From assembly GCA_045600125.1 (NCBI GenBank), contig JAZRXH010000120.1:1-64000 (forward strand): DNA of 64,000 nt, in the 5' to 3' direction. Source of the DNA: SIG622 sp045600125 (GTDB lineage Bacteria; Bacillota; Clostridia; Oscillospirales; CAG-382). Both the position numbers and the translations under genes were made by a program. Below, in pieces: positions 34,544-42,967 of this stretch (position 1 is the first letter of the stretch; each line of letters opens with the position of its first letter). The notes under the pieces are model-generated. The model had not been told where the DNA came from. It saw only the letters and a program-made list of their open reading frames with translations, and searched no databases.

Positions 34544-36097
34544 TTATTTCGTCTTTATGAACCACGGCAGCGTATCGAGTTCTGCCTTGACCTCTATCTC
34601 GCACGGTCCCGAAAATATCTCTTTTGTATTTTGCTCCTGCCACGAGCCGACGGGAATGCGTACCGTGCGTTTTGTCATTCCTTTTTCGAGGACGGGTGAG
34701 ACGAGAATATCGTGCCCGAGAAGGAACTGATCGTTTATCCTTTCATAGCCGCTGTGCGGAAATTCGTACTCCATGCTTCTTACGATGGGCTCGCCGCTCT
34801 TTTCCGATTCGGAAAGGATCTCTTCGATGGTCGGGAACATCCGCTCGTGAAGCTCCGCCATTTCCTTGCAGAGCCTTACGCCGTTTTCCGACAAATGCCG
34901 CCACGGGAGCGAAGAGAACTGCATCATGGGGAAAAGCGCCGAGCATTGCGCCATGCGGATGAACAGCTCCTCGTCATGCTCACCGTATACGAACGCCGTC
35001 CATGAGCCGCCGCCCACCATATCGGGGCAGAAGAAGGGAGAGCCGATGAGTCCGAGAAAACAGCCGTGGGGAATAAGACAGTCAAGACCGTTGTCATGCC
35101 AGCGGTGCCGCTTGTCCCACAGACGCTGGATGACAGCCTTGCCGCCCTGCTTGAAGGTGTCCTTGAATTCGTGAAATTTGTATTGCCTTCCGAAATCCAC
35201 CCATGCATTGTTGAAATCGGCGCAGGTATATGAGCCGAGAAAATCCTCTGCATTGATGAAAGAATTTTCAAGGAAAGCGCCGCCGTCGAATTTGAACCCG
35301 TCAAAGCCGTATTCGTTTATAAGAGCGTCCAGCTGATTCTTAAGATATTCCGCATCGCCCGGAAGATTCAGATTGAGGATCGCACCGAACCCGCTCCACC
35401 ATTTTTGGATGGCGACCTCGCCCTTGCCGTTCCGGACGAGATGCCCGGTGTTTTCCTTATGGGTGTTCAGGGAAGGAATGTCCTTCAGTTTCAGAAATTC
35501 TTCGCCCTCCGGGCAAATGAACGGACTGACCCATATCAGTACCTTGAAGCCCAGCTTATGGAGCTCGTCTGTCAGGTATTTCGGATCGGGTATCAGCTCC
35601 TTGCGGAAGCTCCACACGCCCTGGCACTCCTGCCAGCCGCCGTCGATGACGAAGATGCCGGGCTTGTATCCGTGCTCGATGACTTCTCCCGCATATTGCA
35701 GGATGTCTTTTGTATTCTGATTCTTGATCAGCTCCATCCACGTGTTGAACTGCGGATGCTCATAGTATTCCCTCGGCGTATGGATGTCTTTCTCAAACGG
35801 AAAGCGGTCTTTCATGGCGCCGAGGTAAGCATCCCGCAAAGTGCTTCCGTGCTTTTTCAGCTCGACGTCCGCCTTCGTGATGACTTTGATGATGCCGCTT
35901 TTTATGTCGAGAATAAAGGGTTCTTCGCACCAGACGGCTCTTCCTTTGTTGGAAAGGAGCAGGGGAGCGGTCTGCGTCGTTCTTTCGTTTGCAAGGTCGA
36001 TGCGGTATTCCGTTTTAGAGTCAAAGGGCATATGGATGGCGGAAACGACGGTGCCGCCCCACCAGACTTCGTCTTTTTGCATTTTTACCGTTTTCAT
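34544..36097 (-). CDS. Glycoside hydrolase family 31 (alpha-glucosidase/alpha-xylosidase type)
   Basis: 517 residues, shorter than typical 650-800-residue GH31 enzymes because the N-terminal beta-sandwich is reduced to about 110 residues. The barrel shows FVIDGGWQ (149-156), VLIWVSPFICPEG and nucleophile Asp271 in GFKFDGGAF. A C-terminal beta-sandwich ends the protein. No signal peptide. It should cleave an alpha-linked glycoside in the cytoplasm; the exact sugar is not readable. ATG 36097 follows AAAGGA. It is divergent from the LacI regulator, its likely controller. Confidence 0.88.
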   Translation of the reverse strand: MKTVKMQKDEVWWGGTVVSAIHMPFDSKTEYRIDLANERTTQTAPLLLSNKGRAVWCEEPFILDIKSGIIKVITKADVELKKHGSTLRDAYLGAMKDRFPFEKDIHTPREYYEHPQFNTWMELIKNQNTKDILQYAGEVIEHGYKPGIFVIDGGWQECQGVWSFRKELIPDPKYLTDELHKLGFKVLIWVSPFICPEGEEFLKLKDIPSLNTHKENTGHLVRNGKGEVAIQKWWSGFGAILNLNLPGDAEYLKNQLDALINEYGFDGFKFDGGAFLENSFINAEDFLGSYTCADFNNAWVDFGRQYKFHEFKDTFKQGGKAVIQRLWDKRHRWHDNGLDCLIPHGCFLGLIGSPFFCPDMVGGGSWTAFVYGEHDEELFIRMAQCSALFPMMQFSSLPWRHLSENGVRLCKEMAELHERMFPTIEEILSESEKSGEPIVRSMEYEFPHSGYERINDQFLLGHDILVSPVLEKGMTKRTVRIPVGSWQEQNTKEIFSGPCEIEVKAELDTLPWFIKTK

Positions 36098-36129
36098 GTC
36101 GGATATTGATTCCTTTCTTGTTTTTTCAT

Positions 36130-36159
36130 ATTTTAACAGAGAGCACCCTTTTATGTCAA
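36130..36159 (-). promoter_or_regulatory. Sigma-A-type promoter for the GH31 gene
   Basis: Minus strand TTGACA (36154-36159), 18 bases, TAAAAT (36130-36135), 33 bases before the start. Confidence 0.7.
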
Positions 36160-36252
36160 TGGAGGTTCGTGCTATGGATATGGACAAAACTGCTGCGGTC
36201 ATTTTTCTCCCTGCTATTCTTGCAAAATGAGTATATATTTACAGTTTTTTAC

Positions 36253-36281
36253 TTGAAAATGTGACATTTTCGGCGTAAAAT
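36253..36281 (+). promoter_or_regulatory. LacI-gene promoter with an embedded operator palindrome
   Basis: TTGAAA (36253-36258), 17 bases, TAAAAT (36276-36281). The sequence 36255-36271 is a perfect palindrome, GAAAATGT-G-ACATTTTC, lying across the -35 box and spacer. That is the position of a repressor operator, so autoregulation and control of the divergent GH31 gene are likely. Confidence 0.7.
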
Positions 36282-36321
36282 AGCTTCACAGAAGTACCGG
36301 ATGAAAGGAATATCCGAAAAA

Positions 36322-37332
36322 ATGAACCACAGAGATATAGCGGCTATGGCGAACGTGTCGGTCTCCACCGTTTCCAAAGCCCTTTCCGGAAGCAGAGAGA
36401 TCAGTGAAGAGCTTTCCGCCGAAATAAAGAAGATCGCCCTTGAATGCGGTTATTTTGCCGAGAAGAGCCGCCGGAAACGGGAGTACAGCAAGAACAAGGA
36501 TACACGGATCTCCGTCCTTGTTCCCGAGATCGTCAGCGTGCACTATTCCTCCATCGTGACCTCCGTCAAGGATTACGCCGAAGAGCGGGGGGCGATGGTG
36601 TCGGTGTACATATTTGACTTTTCAAAAGAGAAGCTGGAGAAGATCGTAAGAGAACTGATGCTTTCACGGGATACCGACGGTATCGTGATGGTTTCGGCGT
36701 CGGTTTTGTCCTTTGTTCCGACGGTGCCGGTCGTCAGCTTCGGCTCGCTGCACATGGAAGCCTGCTACGATACGGTGGGATACGACTGTTACGAGATGAT
36801 GTGCACGGGTCTTGATTATCTTATGTCGCTGGGACACCGGGATATCGGCTTTGTGGGAGAGAGTCTTACCCTCAGTAAGCAGATCGATTTTCTTCGTGCC
36901 GCCGACGCAAAGGGACCTAGCGTCGACTGCCGTCACGTCTATAATATCGACGAACGCTTCGAGAAGATCGGTTCGGAGGCGGCAAGGCTCATGCTGAGTC
37001 GGTCGGAGCATCCTACTGCTGTTATTGCCGCTTACGACGAGGTCGCCATCGCCCTTATCAATACGCTGCAGGCGGGCGGCGTCCGTGTACCGGAGGATAT
37101 ATCGGTGCTGGGCATCAACGATATTCCCTCTGCCGCTTTTTCCTCGGTACCGCTGACTACCTTCCGTCTTTTCTTTTCCGAGCAGGCGGCGCTTGCCATC
37201 GACCTTCTCTACGATAAGATATTCGGCGTAAGCACGACCGTTACGCATCTGCCGGTAAGCCCCGAGCTGATTGTACGGGACTCCTGCTGTGAAATACCGA
37301 AATCCGAAAAACAGAGTAAAATAGAAAAATAA
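36322..37332 (+). CDS. LacI-family transcriptional regulator
   Basis: 336 residues. The N-terminal LacI helix-turn-helix and hinge helix are in RDIAAMANVSVSTVSKALSG (4-23). The rest is a periplasmic-binding-protein-like sensor (SVLVPEIVSVHYSS, VIAAYDEVAIALI, VLGINDIPSAAFSSVPLTT). I chose ATG 36322 because AAAGGAA lies upstream and the product then begins right before the helix-turn-helix; ATG 36301 is in frame but has no box. It probably represses the divergent GH31 gene in response to a sugar. Confidence 0.9.
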   Translation: MNHRDIAAMANVSVSTVSKALSGSREISEELSAEIKKIALECGYFAEKSRRKREYSKNKDTRISVLVPEIVSVHYSSIVTSVKDYAEERGAMVSVYIFDFSKEKLEKIVRELMLSRDTDGIVMVSASVLSFVPTVPVVSFGSLHMEACYDTVGYDCYEMMCTGLDYLMSLGHRDIGFVGESLTLSKQIDFLRAADAKGPSVDCRHVYNIDERFEKIGSEAARLMLSRSEHPTAVIAAYDEVAIALINTLQAGGVRVPEDISVLGINDIPSAAFSSVPLTTFRLFFSEQAALAIDLLYDKIFGVSTTVTHLPVSPELIVRDSCCEIPKSEKQSKIEK

Positions 37333-37370
37333 GAACGCCGGGAAAAGCTCCCGGCGTTCTCTGTTCTCTT
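37332..37370. terminator. Bidirectional terminator between the lacI-type and SLH genes
   Basis: A perfect 11-bp stem AGAACGCCGGG (37332-37342) with CCCGGCGTTCT (37350-37360). The T-rich side is stronger for the minus strand. Confidence 0.8.
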
Positions 37371-37376
37371 ATGGAT

Positions 37377-37392
37377 CGGTTATCAAATCTTC
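37377..37392 (+). repeat. 16-bp direct repeat, left copy
   Basis: CGGTTATCAAATCTTC, identical to 39308-39323. The two copies bracket the SLH-protein gene 1.93 kb apart. Confidence 0.6.
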
Positions 37393-37439
37393 GGATTTTG
37401 CAGTATACCAATCGGTAAATTACGGAAATTATTCAGTGA

Positions 37440-39140
37440 TCATTTCAGATTCTGCACCATACCCACGGCGATCTTCAATGCCTGCTCACGGGTGGCGAGA
37501 CCGTAGTCCGCGGCTTCTTCGGCGGTCGTGCCGTGCTGCGGGGCAAACATATTGCCGCCCACGCCGTTTATGATGTTCATCGCCTTCATGAAGTATACGC
37601 TGTCCTTGGCAAAGTCCGAGATCGACACATCGTCGGCGAAGGGCTCGGGACGGGTGAACAGCGCATTGAACTGAGCGTTAAACGCAGAATCGGTCTTCAG
37701 CGTCCAGCCGGGAAGCACTACCTTCTTGTATACTCTTGTCAGCATGGTGGCGAGCTGTTCACGGTTGAGGACCACGTCGGGAGAGAACTTATCGGAGGAG
37801 GTGCCGTTGGTGATGCCGATATTCACTGCTTTTGCCACTTCGGGATCGTCGCAGTCGGTAAAGGGATTCACCTCGGCGGGAAGCGCCGGCTGACCCGAAA
37901 GAGATTCATAGAGCTTTACGGCGACGGCGGCAAACTCCTGCCGGGTGATCTGCTGCTTCAGATCCACACCTTCCAGACAGGCGGGGATGAGACCCAGCTC
38001 GTCGGCATCGGTAAGGTAAGGAAGCGCCCAGTCGGAAGCTTCAAACACCTTCGTGCCGATAATGTTGGAATAGGGGGAGAACGCACCCGTGTTCAGATCC
38101 TCCATCCGTACCCGGATCTGAATCGCATCGCTCGGATTTACGCCGAGCTCGTCGTAGAAAAGGCTCCTATATCCGTTTCTCAGCCATGTATTATTGTCGA
38201 CTTCGATCTCGGCCCAGTCTCCGCCGTTGACCTTCATCTCACAGTGGATGCAATATACATAATCCCACATATTGTCGAGAACTTCGTAGTAGGCGTTGCC
38301 GTCATAATAAGTCTGCGGAATATCCATGTAAAATTCCGCATAAGAATTGCCCTCACTGTCTATGGAGGCATTCTTAAACTCCGAAAGCACGGGTGCGGGC
38401 ATCGCGGTGGGAGCGGTAAGCGGCTTCAGTGTTCCGTTTTTGCCGATGCTGACCGTATCCGACCAGTCGCTCAGGAGATAACGCGGCTCATCTTCGTCTG
38501 CCAGCGAGTATTCGATGAGATAGCGGTAACGGTAGCTGAAGGTGTGGTTTGCGAAATCCAGACGATAAACCTGATCGCCGTAGGAGTTCATGCCCGGATA
38601 AATGGCAGCGGCAGCCCACCCGGCTGTGGCTTCCAGATCATCCGGATTGAGAGAACTCAGGTCGGTGAACCGGAGCCACTCGAGCATTTTGTCCGTTTCA
38701 TCAACGTGCAGAACCTTCAGATAACCCAGCGCAAACTCATCGGCGTTGACTTCCATCGCGCCGGAGTAGGATGCGGTATCCCATACGCTTGTATACTGCC
38801 ACGGGCCGTTATCCAGCCTGCTGTCCAGCTGCAGGCGAAGGTTATAGCCCCAATCCGTACCGTAAGCCGCATCAAACTCTGTGATTTCCGCACTCCTCGC
38901 CATCGTCTCATTCAGCTTGCGGACGTCGGCGGGCAGCTCGAAGAACCCGCTCATCTGATCACCGTTCACCTCGCTGTACACGTCATCCTCAAAAAAGATA
39001 TAGGGTGCGGCTGGTTTTGTAATTTTTCCGCCGGGGAAAAAGGACGTAGCGAATTCGTCATTTGCCGCAAATGCGGCTGTCGGCAGCAGTACCGCAAGCA
39101 TAAGTGCGGCGAGCAGGATCGCAAATAATCGTTTTTTCAT
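37440..39140 (-). CDS. Secreted protein with C-terminal S-layer homology repeats
   Basis: 566 residues. A signal peptide (MKKRLFAILLAALMLAVLLP, cleavage near AFAAND) sends it outside. Residues about 25-370 are two or three fibronectin-like beta domains of unknown role. From about 375 there are SLH-type repeats (ITRQEFAAVAVKLYESL, FSPDVVLNREQLATMLTRVY, ATREQALKIAVGMVQNL), which in Bacillota bind pyruvylated wall polymer and hold proteins at the surface. AGGAGGG lies upstream; the second of two adjacent ATGs (39140) has better spacing. A 16-bp direct repeat flanks the gene. Confidence 0.85.
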   Translation of the reverse strand: MKKRLFAILLAALMLAVLLPTAAFAANDEFATSFFPGGKITKPAAPYIFFEDDVYSEVNGDQMSGFFELPADVRKLNETMARSAEITEFDAAYGTDWGYNLRLQLDSRLDNGPWQYTSVWDTASYSGAMEVNADEFALGYLKVLHVDETDKMLEWLRFTDLSSLNPDDLEATAGWAAAAIYPGMNSYGDQVYRLDFANHTFSYRYRYLIEYSLADEDEPRYLLSDWSDTVSIGKNGTLKPLTAPTAMPAPVLSEFKNASIDSEGNSYAEFYMDIPQTYYDGNAYYEVLDNMWDYVYCIHCEMKVNGGDWAEIEVDNNTWLRNGYRSLFYDELGVNPSDAIQIRVRMEDLNTGAFSPYSNIIGTKVFEASDWALPYLTDADELGLIPACLEGVDLKQQITRQEFAAVAVKLYESLSGQPALPAEVNPFTDCDDPEVAKAVNIGITNGTSSDKFSPDVVLNREQLATMLTRVYKKVVLPGWTLKTDSAFNAQFNALFTRPEPFADDVSISDFAKDSVYFMKAMNIINGVGGNMFAPQHGTTAEEAADYGLATREQALKIAVGMVQNLK

Positions 39141-39307
39141 CATGTTCCCTCCTAATTTTTTTATGATTTCCTTAACGCTTGAACAGATTTATAAGGCGAG
39201 CCCTCAAAGCAATGCTCGGTATCCGCATGAGATTATTTGCCGTCGATTTTCTTATAAAGATTTGACTTATCCGGATTCTGCCCGGCTTCACGGAAACCGG
39301 TTCCCTG

Positions 39308-39323
39308 CGGTTATCAAATCTTC
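39308..39323 (+). repeat. 16-bp direct repeat, right copy
   Basis: CGGTTATCAAATCTTC, identical to 37377-37392, placed between the ACP gene and the SLH gene. Confidence 0.6.
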
Positions 39324-39338
39324 AAATTATCACATCTA

Positions 39339-39566
39339 TTAAGCCTTCAGCCCTTCCAGATAGTCCACCACGTCCTTGATGGTCACGAAGTTCTTTGCCG
39401 CCTCTTCGTCGACCTCGACGCCGTACTTTTCTTCGCAGGCGAGAACGAGCTCGGAAAGGTCAATGGAGTTCATGCCGAGATCCTTTATGATCTCCGCTTC
39501 GGGCTTTATAAGATCTTCACTGATGGACATTTCGTCCACGAGAATGTTCTTAAGTTCTTCAAACAT
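39339..39566 (-). CDS. Acyl carrier protein (free-standing)
   Basis: 75 residues, acidic, with phosphopantetheine-accepting Ser34 in LGMNSIDLSEL. The usual DSL is replaced by NSI, a variant found in specialised carrier proteins, so it is probably not the housekeeping AcpP. It lies 29 bases after the acyl-adenylate ligase gene and is presumably its acyl acceptor. No ketosynthase or fabH-like genes are near. Confidence 0.88.
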   Translation of the reverse strand: MFEELKNILVDEMSISEDLIKPEAEIIKDLGMNSIDLSELVLACEEKYGVEVDEEAAKNFVTIKDVVDYLEGLKA

Positions 39567-39595
39567 AACGATTACCTCTTTTCCTGTGTGCCTTG

Positions 39596-41299
39596 TTACT
39601 TTACAAGATACCTCTTGATTTTTCTGGATGTGGTCTTTTCAAATTCGGTGGTGCGAAGCTCCACGTCACGGATCTGCTTGAAGCCGGGAAGCTTCTTGTT
39701 CAGCTCGGCGATATCGCTCTTTATGACCTTGCCGATGTCCTCGATGGCGGCTCCCTTTTCAAACTTGTCGAAAGCGGGGTAGACGAGAGCCGTCAGCGAG
39801 ACAGTTCCGTCTTCCTTCCGTCTTCCCACGACCACCGATTCGGCGATGCGTTCGACGCCGGCAAGATACTCCTCGATCTCCTCCGGAAAGACGTTCTTGC
39901 CGTTTTCAAGAACGATGACGCTCTTTTTGCGTCCCGTGATGTAAAGATATCCGTCCCCGTCCATGTAGCCGATGTCGCCGGTGCGGAAGTAGCCGTCCTC
40001 GGTGAAGACTTCCCTTGTGGCTTCCTCGTTACCGAAGTAGCCCAGCATGACGTTCGTTCCCTTGACAAGGATCTCGCCTTCGTCAAAGCCCTTGGCGTTG
40101 ACGGCGCTCTTTTCGATCTTTGCCGTGCAGGAGTTGACACAAGGTCCTACCGAACCGCTTTTCGGCGCCCGGAATGGATTGACGGCAATAAGAGGTGAGC
40201 ATTCGGTGATGCCGTAGCCCTCGTATACGTTCACGCCCATCTTGGCAAAGTCCGCACAGAGCTTCGGATTCAGAGGGGCTCCGCCGCAGACGATCTTCTT
40301 GAGGTTTCCGCCGAAGGCATCGAGAACGTCCGCAAAGAACAGCTTTCCGGTATCCACTCCGATTTTGGAAAGACCTCCGCTGACCTTCAGCGCAAATTCG
40401 AGCTTTTTCAGCTTGCCGGTCTTCTTCGCCTCGTCGAAGATTTTCTTGTGCATGGTGGAAACGAAGAGAGGAACGAGCACCAGTCCCGTGGGCTTGAACA
40501 GCTTGAAATTCCGCAGAACGTATTTCAGGCTGTCGTTGATGCAGATGGTCATACCGTAGTTCATGCCGGCGATCGAGCAGGTGAGCTCGTAGGTATGATG
40601 CAGAGGAAGTACCGATACGATAACGTCCTCACGGCAGAAATCTACGGCTTCACACGCTGAATTGACGCTGGCGCATACGTTTTTCTCGCTGAGCATGACG
40701 CACTTGCTGGTGCCGGTGGTGCCGGAGGTGAAGAGCATCTCCCGCATCTCGTCGTCGGCGGTATAGGGAGCGACCTCGAAGCCGCCTTTCGATATTTCAA
40801 AGCCTTTTTCAAGGATCTTTGCATATTCTTTGACGTTTGCCTTGGCAAGGATCTCTTCGTCGTCGCATTCCATGGGAATGAAGGTGATGCCGGGGAATCT
40901 TTCCTCCAGGATCGCATCACGGAACTTCCTGCAGAAGCTCTGCGTGAATACAATGGCGTCGGCGCCGCTGATCTTCAGAAAACCGTAGAGCTCTTCCACG
41001 GCAAGCTCTTTGTCGAGCGGAATGGCAACACCCCGTCCAAGGATCGATGCTATGTAGGCAGTGATCCACATATGACAGCTTTCGCCGACGATGGCGATGC
41101 GCTTTCCGGAAAGTCCCGCATCGCTGAGACCTGCACACAGCGCTTTTATGTTGTCGTGCAGCTGCCGGTAGGAGAGGTCGCATATCTGCTTGTCTTTCCC
41201 GAAATAACGGAATACCGTGCTGTCGCCAAAGCTCCCGAGCTTTTCGTAAAACTGCAGGAAGCCGTCTATCGGTTCATAATGTCCGAGTCTGTCTTTCAT
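39596..41299 (-). CDS. AMP-dependent acyl ligase (probable fatty acyl-ACP or acyl-CoA synthetase)
   Basis: 567 residues of the ANL superfamily. It should activate a carboxylic acid as acyl-AMP and pass it to a thiol. Phosphate loop LFTSGTTGTSKCVM, A5-type motif YGITECSPL, and YFRTGDIGYMDGDGYLYITG with the ribose-binding Asp are present; C-terminal Lys occurs in TTSRKIKRYL. Overall layout is the long-chain fatty acyl ligase branch. The ACP gene directly downstream suggests acyl-ACP formation. VOC, ligase and ACP form a tight minus-strand operon. Confidence 0.88.
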   Translation of the reverse strand: MKDRLGHYEPIDGFLQFYEKLGSFGDSTVFRYFGKDKQICDLSYRQLHDNIKALCAGLSDAGLSGKRIAIVGESCHMWITAYIASILGRGVAIPLDKELAVEELYGFLKISGADAIVFTQSFCRKFRDAILEERFPGITFIPMECDDEEILAKANVKEYAKILEKGFEISKGGFEVAPYTADDEMREMLFTSGTTGTSKCVMLSEKNVCASVNSACEAVDFCREDVIVSVLPLHHTYELTCSIAGMNYGMTICINDSLKYVLRNFKLFKPTGLVLVPLFVSTMHKKIFDEAKKTGKLKKLEFALKVSGGLSKIGVDTGKLFFADVLDAFGGNLKKIVCGGAPLNPKLCADFAKMGVNVYEGYGITECSPLIAVNPFRAPKSGSVGPCVNSCTAKIEKSAVNAKGFDEGEILVKGTNVMLGYFGNEEATREVFTEDGYFRTGDIGYMDGDGYLYITGRKKSVIVLENGKNVFPEEIEEYLAGVERIAESVVVGRRKEDGTVSLTALVYPAFDKFEKGAAIEDIGKVIKSDIAELNKKLPGFKQIRDVELRTTEFEKTTSRKIKRYLVK

Positions 41300-41335
41300 G
41301 ATACACCTTTCGTACTGTCAGTGATTTTGAAAATC

Positions 41336-41752
41336 TCAATGCTCTTCAAAGAACTCGATGAGTTCTCCGTCGGGACCCTTTACGAAAGCGAGAACGCACT
41401 CGATGGGCGGCTCGGCGGGAAGCACCTTGTCCGAGGGCTCCATGTGCGAGGCGCAGCCGAAGGCGATGGCTTTGTCATACCAGTATTTTGCGTTGTCTAC
41501 CTTGAACGCAAAGTGGATGACGTTGCCCGCTTCTTCGTCGTAGGTCGTTCTTTCGCAGGCTGAGGAGAAAATCTCCATCTTGTTTCCGTTTCCGCAGTCT
41601 ACCAGAGCGATGGTCTTCTTGCCGCCCGCCGTTTTCCAGCGGCGGTATTCACGAAAACCGAGACACTCCGTGTAAAAACGCATGGACTTGTCAAAATCCG
41701 ACGTATTGAGAGCTATATGGTGAAAACCGTTTATTGTTTCTTCTTTGCTCAT
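41336..41752 (-). CDS. VOC-superfamily protein (glyoxalase I-like)
   Basis: 138 residues with two beta-alpha-beta-beta-beta units: GFHHIALNTSDFDKSMRFYT at the start, VIHFAFKVDN in the middle, and GPDGELIEFFEEH at the end. His12, His97-type and terminal Glu match the metal ligands of lactoylglutathione lyase-like proteins. Methylglyoxal detoxification is possible but many members differ. First gene of the operon with the acyl ligase and ACP, 36 bases before the ligase. Confidence 0.85.
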   Translation of the reverse strand: MSKEETINGFHHIALNTSDFDKSMRFYTECLGFREYRRWKTAGGKKTIALVDCGNGNKMEIFSSACERTTYDEEAGNVIHFAFKVDNAKYWYDKAIAFGCASHMEPSDKVLPAEPPIECVLAFVKGPDGELIEFFEEH

Positions 41753-41831
41753 AAATCATAGTTCCTTTCCGCTGTGCAAAATAGTGAGGAAATATGCGTA
41801 CCTATACAGCCTATTGACACTCATCACATAT

Positions 41832-41860
41832 ACTATACTACATTTTGAAAGAAAAATCAA
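41832..41860 (-). promoter_or_regulatory. Sigma-A-type promoter for the VOC-ligase-ACP operon
   Basis: Minus strand TTGATT (41855-41860), 17 bases, TATAGT (41832-41837), 80 bases before the VOC start. Confidence 0.65.
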
Positions 41861-41933
41861 GTGTGAAAGAGAAAATTTTACACTTGTGCAGTTTTCCGCT
41901 GATCTCAGGGTCAGGGAAAAGACGGAGGCATTT

Positions 41934-42956
41934 ATGGAACAATGTATGCGTATCGGAGATCTTTCGGACTCGCCGCTTGTCGGCTATACGCCGTACCAGA
42001 TAAAGAAAGCCTATCACCTTTCAAACGGCGGTGAGGGCGTAAGTGTCGGCATCCTGTCGTTTTACTACCGTGAAACGATACAGAGCAATCTTGACGTTTT
42101 CAGCGATATCTTCGGACTTCCGAGGACAAAAATCGGCTTTTTCGGTGAAAGCAAAGAGACAAGCTTTCATTTTTCGGCTCTCTTGGAGCCGGACGTGGAT
42201 GCGCAGTGGTTCCATGCCATTGCGCCGTTGGCGGATATCAAAATGATCGCCGCAGAAAATTATACGCTTGAAGCGGCGCTGGATGCCGCCATGCGAGCGT
42301 ATGACCTCGGATGCGACATCATCCTTCTGACCTTCCATACCGGGCAAAACGAGTTTCTTACGCAGTACGGAGAGATATTCAATAAGAACTGCGTGTTTGT
42401 CTGTTCCTCCGGTGACTCCGGCACCGAAACGAATTTCCCCGCCGCCGTGCCGTACTGCATTGCGGTGGGAGGTACGACTCTGTTTCTGAATGAGGACGGG
42501 GAACGTATCGCCGAGGAAACGGCGTGGAGCGGCAGCGGAGGCGGGAATGAGTCCTTCTTTGAACTTCCGCCTTATCAAAGAAATATGGCGGGGATATACG
42601 AGCAAACGGGAGGAAAAAGAGGCGTCCCGGACGTTGCCTCGGTCGCCGATCCGTATACCGGCGTCAGCGTGTACCATTCGCCCTGCCGGGACGTATTCGG
42701 CTGGTATAAGATAGGCGGCACCAGCGTTGCGGCACCCATCACGGCGGGAATCCTTGCCAATCTTATTTCAAAACAGCCGGAGCTTCGGCGGGATCTTTCG
42801 GGCATCGGTGCCTATCTTTACACTCTTGCGGGAAAGACCTCCTACACGAATGACGCCGGAAAGTTCAACGACATCACTATAGGCGGCAACGGGAAGTTTT
42901 TTGCCCATCCCGGATACGACCTCTGCACGGGTCTCGGGTGTCTTATGAATATTTGA
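41934..42956 (+). CDS. Sedolisin (S53) serine-carboxyl peptidase lacking propeptide and signal peptide
   Basis: 340 residues. The catalytic set of the S53 family is complete: Glu85 and Asp89 in LEPDVDAQW, oxyanion Asp161 in SSGDSGTE, and Ser264 in GGTSVAAP. The calcium-site end FNDITIGGNG and GYDLCTGLG is also present. The protein begins at the mature-enzyme position (LVGYTPYQIKKAY). It has no activation propeptide of about 180 residues and no signal peptide, both usual in secreted acid-acting sedolisins. ATG 41934 has CGGAGG; in-frame sequence upstream is AT-rich promoter DNA. Probably intracellular. Confidence 0.87.
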   Translation: MEQCMRIGDLSDSPLVGYTPYQIKKAYHLSNGGEGVSVGILSFYYRETIQSNLDVFSDIFGLPRTKIGFFGESKETSFHFSALLEPDVDAQWFHAIAPLADIKMIAAENYTLEAALDAAMRAYDLGCDIILLTFHTGQNEFLTQYGEIFNKNCVFVCSSGDSGTETNFPAAVPYCIAVGGTTLFLNEDGERIAEETAWSGSGGGNESFFELPPYQRNMAGIYEQTGGKRGVPDVASVADPYTGVSVYHSPCRDVFGWYKIGGTSVAAPITAGILANLISKQPELRRDLSGIGAYLYTLAGKTSYTNDAGKFNDITIGGNGKFFAHPGYDLCTGLGCLMNI

Positions 42957-42967
42957 AGATCCGAAAA

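Noticed and set aside
34449..34643. N-terminal extension of the DUF1643 protein
   Set aside because: It would overlap the GH31 gene and cross a good promoter; the TTG at 34448 has a near-perfect ribosome site.
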